64,000 nt of DNA. Origin: JBCCOW01 sp039025855. GTDB taxonomy: Bacteria > Planctomycetota > Phycisphaerae > Phycisphaerales > Phycisphaeraceae. This document shows positions 61,373-64,000 of the stretch, one piece after another. A program made the position numbers and the translations under genes. The notes beneath the pieces were generated by a model that made no database searches, had not been told where the DNA came from, and was given only the letters and a program-made list of their open reading frames with translations. How positions within the stretch are numbered: position 1 is the stretch's first letter; each line of letters opens with the position of its first letter. The stretch is taken from positions 7,102-71,101 of the forward strand of contig JBCCNL010000017.1 in NCBI GenBank assembly GCA_039025855.1, given 5' to 3'.

Positions 61373-62149
61373 ATGGCCGTCCCGTCCTGGAAACGCCGAA
61401 CACGCTCCACGCGTCCCGTGCGACCCAACCCGACCCCCCGCCAGCTCCGCCGACGCACCCGCCGAAACCGGGCACTCGCGCTCGCCATCACCCTCCTCGT
61501 CATCCTCGTCCTCGCCCGCCTCGACCACCTCGGCCTCCTCCTCGCCCCCGAAGACGACCTCGACCGCTACCACGGCCAAACCTTCACCGTCCTCCGCGTC
61601 GTCGACGGCGACACCCTCATCATCGACGCCCCCGACGCCACCCAGTCCCCCACCCGCCCCGAGACCCGCGTCCGCCTCTGGGGCATCGACGCCCCCGAGA
61701 CCGCCAAGCCGCAGCGCAACCGCCCCGCCGAGCGCGGGGCCGACGCCGCCACCCGATACCTCGAACAGCTTGCCCTCAACCAACCCGTCACCCTCTACCT
61801 CGAAGCCCACCGCCCCCGCGGTCGCTTCGGCCGACTCCTCGCCCACGCAGCACTCACGCCCTCGAAGCCCACGGACACCGTCCGTGGGTCCCCCCCCGAC
61901 GACTTCCCGCAGCGCTCCCTCAGCCACCAGCTCGTCGCCGCCGGCCTCGTCCGAGCCGACAACACCTGGCCCCACCGATTCGCCGAACAGCTCCAAGCCG
62001 CCGAAGACGGCGCCCGCAACCAACGCCTCGGCCTCTGGTCACGCGAGCCCGACCCCTCCCCACCACCGGCCCCACCACCCGCCCCTCCACCCAGCTCAGA
62101 CGCCGACCCCACCGAATTCAAACGCGACTCCCCGCGTCCGCCGCGATAG
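61373..62149 (+). CDS. Membrane-anchored thermonuclease (staphylococcal nuclease-like)
   Basis: 258 residues. An Arg-rich start, one membrane helix (ALALAITLLVILVLARL, about 35-52), then an SNase domain: VLRVVDGDTLIID, VRLWGIDAPETAKP, ERGADAATRYLEQL, GRFGRLLAHA, LVAAGLVRAD, LQAAEDGARNQRLGLWS. The catalytic Arg and Asp/Glu positions are present. It cleaves DNA or RNA outside the cytoplasm with Ca2+. An element-encoded insert (SKPTDTVRGSPPDD) lies between GRFGRLLAHAALT and SLSHQLVAAG. A Pro-rich C-terminal tail follows. ATG 61373 begins MAVPSWKRR. Confidence 0.88.
   Translation: MAVPSWKRRTRSTRPVRPNPTPRQLRRRTRRNRALALAITLLVILVLARLDHLGLLLAPEDDLDRYHGQTFTVLRVVDGDTLIIDAPDATQSPTRPETRVRLWGIDAPETAKPQRNRPAERGADAATRYLEQLALNQPVTLYLEAHRPRGRFGRLLAHAALTPSKPTDTVRGSPPDDFPQRSLSHQLVAAGLVRADNTWPHRFAEQLQAAEDGARNQRLGLWSREPDPSPPPAPPPAPPPSSDADPTEFKRDSPRPPR
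61865..61889 (+). repeat. Palindromic element, GAAGCCCACGG type, in frame in the nuclease gene
   Basis: Arms GCCCACGGAC (61867-61876) and GTCCGTGGGT (61880-61889), loop ACC. The A-T pair next to the loop in the other copies is C-G here on both sides. It encodes KPTDTVRG. Confidence 0.87.
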
Positions 62150-62195
62150 ACTGCTTCAAGCAAGAAGCCTCTAACCCCCAGCCGCGAGACCTCTC

Positions 62196-62417
62196 TTGAT
62201 CCGCCCACTCCACGACCCCCTGCGTCCCCACAACCCGCGTGACCAGATGATCCGCGAGACCAGCGCGTTCCTGACCTGGGCCCTCCGCGAAGACCGTGGC
62301 CTGCCCCGCATCCCCCGCCAACGCGTCGACCGCGGTGGCTTCACCACCCTGCTCCGACGCTCCGCCACCGCCCGTGCCGCCGTCCACCACTGGTGGTCCC
62401 GCACCCTCGGCTCCTGA
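62196..62417 (+). CDS. Small basic hypothetical protein
   Basis: 73 residues from TTG 62196, or 56 from ATG 62247 (MIRETSAFLTWALRED). Strong C-rich third-position bias supports coding. The sequence is Arg-rich with LPRIPRQRVDRGGFTTLLRR and ends HHWWSRTLGS. No family is recognised. It lies 46 bp after the nuclease gene on the same strand. Confidence 0.45.
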   Translation: MIRPLHDPLRPHNPRDQMIRETSAFLTWALREDRGLPRIPRQRVDRGGFTTLLRRSATARAAVHHWWSRTLGS

Positions 62418-62640
62418 CCTAACCATTCCGACCACCCCGACCGCCCCGCTCACCCCGTCCTGTCTCGTCCGATATCCCGTCTCCCGAATCCGCAGCACAC
62501 CCCAGTCAACCGGCCGCGGTGCAGAACCCCTCGCCGTCACCCGACATAACACAACACAGGACCGGGAACGCTCGGGCGATCGCTTCCGAGCCCCAGCACC
62601 CAACCCTAAACACCGCCCCAAACCCGACCCCACGCCAGCC

Positions 62641-63453
62641 ATGACCGACACCCCATCCACCCCACCCGCCCCACCCACCAATCCCGCAGCGCCGCCCGCC
62701 GAGCCCTTCGCTCCCACCAAGGCCACCATCTCCGGCGGCTACCGCTGGCGCCCCGGCCTCATCGCCCTCTTCTGCATCGGCTTCGGCTTCTACTGCCTCT
62801 ACGACGGCTTCATTGCTTACCCCAAGCAGATCGAGCAACACGACAAGCTCGAACTCATCGTCGCCAAGGCCGACCCCGCACACCCCGAACACGACCCCGA
62901 ATACGTCAACTGGCGCTCTCAGGACACCTGGAACAAGCTCGCCGAGAAGCACGGCATCGAGGGCAGCATCAACGAGGTCGAGTCCTACAGCGACCGCACC
63001 CAGGGCGACGTCTACACTCAGTTCATCATGGCCGGCATCGTCTTCCCCATCGGGATCTACGCCCTGTTCATCTACATCTCCTCCGGCTCCCGCTTCGTCG
63101 AAGCCGACGTAAACGGCGTCCGCGACAACAAAGGCCAGTCCGCCGCCTGGTCCGACCTCACCGGCATCGAAAACCCCAAATGGGACACCAAGGGCATCGC
63201 CCGCCTCGTCTTCAAGAACGCCGACGGCAGCGAGGGCCGCATCCTCCTCGACGACTGGAAGTTCGACACCGACCCGACCCGTGCGATCTACACCGAAGCC
63301 CTCCGCCACGTTGACCCCGAGGGCTACGCCAAGGAGATCGAACGCCTCGAAGCCCGCCGCGCCGCCCAGGCCGCCGCCGAGCAAGCCGCCGCCCAACCGG
63401 TCGAAGACGAGGCCCCCACCGACGAAGCCGAGGCCGAGAAGACCTCTGCCTGA
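62641..63453 (+). CDS. Hypothetical membrane protein with two helices
   Basis: 270 residues from ATG 62641. A Pro-rich N-terminus (1-30), helix 1 (LIALFCIGFGFYCLYDGFIAYP, about 39-60), an external charged segment, helix 2 (FIMAGIVFPIGIYALFIYIS, about 128-147), then a PH-like cytoplasmic domain (FVEADVNGVRDNKGQSAAWSDLTGIENPKWDTKGIARLVFKNADG) and an Ala/Glu-rich tail. It probably senses or scaffolds at the membrane; no family name is assigned. The frame is open upstream of 62641, but the 223-bp gap before it shows no family-like residues and nothing else was recognised there. Confidence 0.7.
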   Translation: MTDTPSTPPAPPTNPAAPPAEPFAPTKATISGGYRWRPGLIALFCIGFGFYCLYDGFIAYPKQIEQHDKLELIVAKADPAHPEHDPEYVNWRSQDTWNKLAEKHGIEGSINEVESYSDRTQGDVYTQFIMAGIVFPIGIYALFIYISSGSRFVEADVNGVRDNKGQSAAWSDLTGIENPKWDTKGIARLVFKNADGSEGRILLDDWKFDTDPTRAIYTEALRHVDPEGYAKEIERLEARRAAQAAAEQAAAQPVEDEAPTDEAEAEKTSA

Positions 63454-63554
63454 TCTCAGCCTTGAACATCGAAACGACCCACCGCGGACACCGTCATCGC
63501 CGTGTTTGACACCCCCCCGCCGCCTGTCATAATGCCCCGTCCGGCACTGCTCCC

Positions 63555-63628
<74 letters not shown>

Positions 63629-63643
63629 CTTTCACCCATCCGC

Positions 63644-63677
63644 GAGACCCACAACGCCCATTGGCCTGTGGGTTTTC
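63644..63677 (+). terminator. Terminator after tRNA-Ile
   Basis: ACCCACA (63647-63653) pairs with TGTGGGT (63667-63673), extended outward by A-T/G-T pairs, followed by TTTTCTCTT. It lies about 18 bp after the tRNA. Confidence 0.65.
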
Positions 63678-63711
63678 TCTTGCGCGTAAAGACCGCCACC
63701 GGCTAAAGCGA

Positions 63712-64000
63712 TCAGCGACTTTTTTTAAGCGACAGCCCCAGCTTCTTGAGCCTCCGGCAGATGGTGCACTCGGCCACCTCCACGCTCAGCATCGGCCGCA
63801 GCTGCAACGCGGTGATCCCGGGGGTCCGGGCGACCTGCTCGCGCATGAGCTGATTGTCGGCGGGCGTGAGCTTGGTCGGCGACCGCGGGCCGGTCTTGTG
63901 CGGAGCCAACTCGTCGCGGTCCCGCCGCCGCTTGAACCGCCGCACCGTCCGTTCGCCGAGTTCGAACCGCCGGGCAACGGATGCCTGAGACTCACCCCGG
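63712..64000 (-). CDS. IS630-family transposase N-terminal part (truncated, runs off the window)
   Basis: At least 95 codons, open at the right edge. SVARRFELGERTVRRFKRR is a helix-turn-helix, followed by PRSPTKLTPADNQLMREQVARTPGITALQLRPML and CTICRRLKKLGLSLKKSR, typical of the first reading frame of two-frame IS630 elements. The end has an A7 run on the coding strand (63720-63726), the kind of slippery site used for -1 frameshifting into the catalytic frame. The shifted frame, however, continues only into the tRNA terminator region, so the DDE catalytic part is missing and the element is a remnant. Confidence 0.78.
   Translation of the reverse strand, partial: RGESQASVARRFELGERTVRRFKRRRDRDELAPHKTGPRSPTKLTPADNQLMREQVARTPGITALQLRPMLSVEVAECTICRRLKKLGLSLKKSR

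Noticed and set aside
39632..61889. Reading the palindromes as a CRISPR array or as ordinary terminators
   Set aside because: They are dispersed, not regularly spaced, have no spacers, no cas genes are present, and none is followed by a T-tract.

Overview
The window is GC-rich, densely coding DNA that looks like a chromosomal segment of a planctomycete, most likely class Phycisphaerae. This is an inference from protein families: a Minf_1886-type planctomycete/verrucomicrobial protein, a DUF4159 toroid protein, a deoxyhypusine-synthase-like protein in a bacterial context, secretins with poly-Gly/acidic linkers, large AsmA-like and TPR/beta-helix secreted proteins, and start codons that often lack a Shine-Dalgarno sequence. 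No rRNA, CRISPR array, plasmid or prophage is visible. There is one tRNA (Ile-GAT) and one truncated IS630-like remnant at the right edge.

Layout. 0-11 kb: deoxyhypusine-synthase-like enzyme, a UvrD-type helicase broken by an in-frame stop, a polyprenyl-phosphate sugar-1-phosphate transferase, a large secretin, and sugar genes (epimerase, UDP-HexNAc dehydrogenase). 11-21 kb: thioredoxin, a 1439-residue TPR/beta-helix secreted protein, a DUF2264 protein, M16 peptidase, an enolase-superfamily enzyme, RibBA with a degenerate RibA half, and an RRM protein. 21-28 kb: a minus-strand series (queuosine-precursor-type transporter, O-methyltransferase, 5-formyl-THF cyclo-ligase, SWIM/SNF2 helicase). 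27-37 kb: Minf_1886 protein, AI-2E family permease, a secretin N-domain homologue, IMP dehydrogenase, DUF4159 protein, protein kinase, amidase-like protein. 37-46 kb: zinc-ribbon membrane protein, tRNA nucleotidyltransferase, DedA, YggS, GH130, Mrp, Spy-like protein, ABC ATPase. 46-64 kb: a membrane protein split by an in-frame amber codon, an MGS-like/amidohydrolase fusion, a PpiD-like protein, a tRNA-binding protein, an AsmA-like giant, the queA-tatC-bioD run, a membrane-anchored thermonuclease, small proteins, tRNA-Ile and the IS remnant.

The most unusual feature is a set of short perfect or near-perfect palindromes of at least five types, mostly between 39 and 62 kb. Within a type the hairpin loop and flank are kept (for example TCT, TAC, TGT, TTCA) while the stem bases change on both sides together. 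They sit directly after stop codons, sometimes supplying the stop (TTTAG), and several lie in frame inside conserved genes (queA, tatC, a nuclease, an AsmA-like gene, a membrane protein), where they add short peptide inserts. This resembles the Rickettsia palindromic elements in principle, but the families here are different. Degenerate heptanucleotide tandem repeats lie in or at the end of three genes. By eye, the G/C bias of the top strand also flips in large blocks (about 8.9, 18.5 and 35-37 kb) regardless of gene direction, which suggests past inversions.

Start sites were chosen from protein family boundaries, signal peptides and Shine-Dalgarno sequences where present. No homology search was run; family names are from recognition of motifs.
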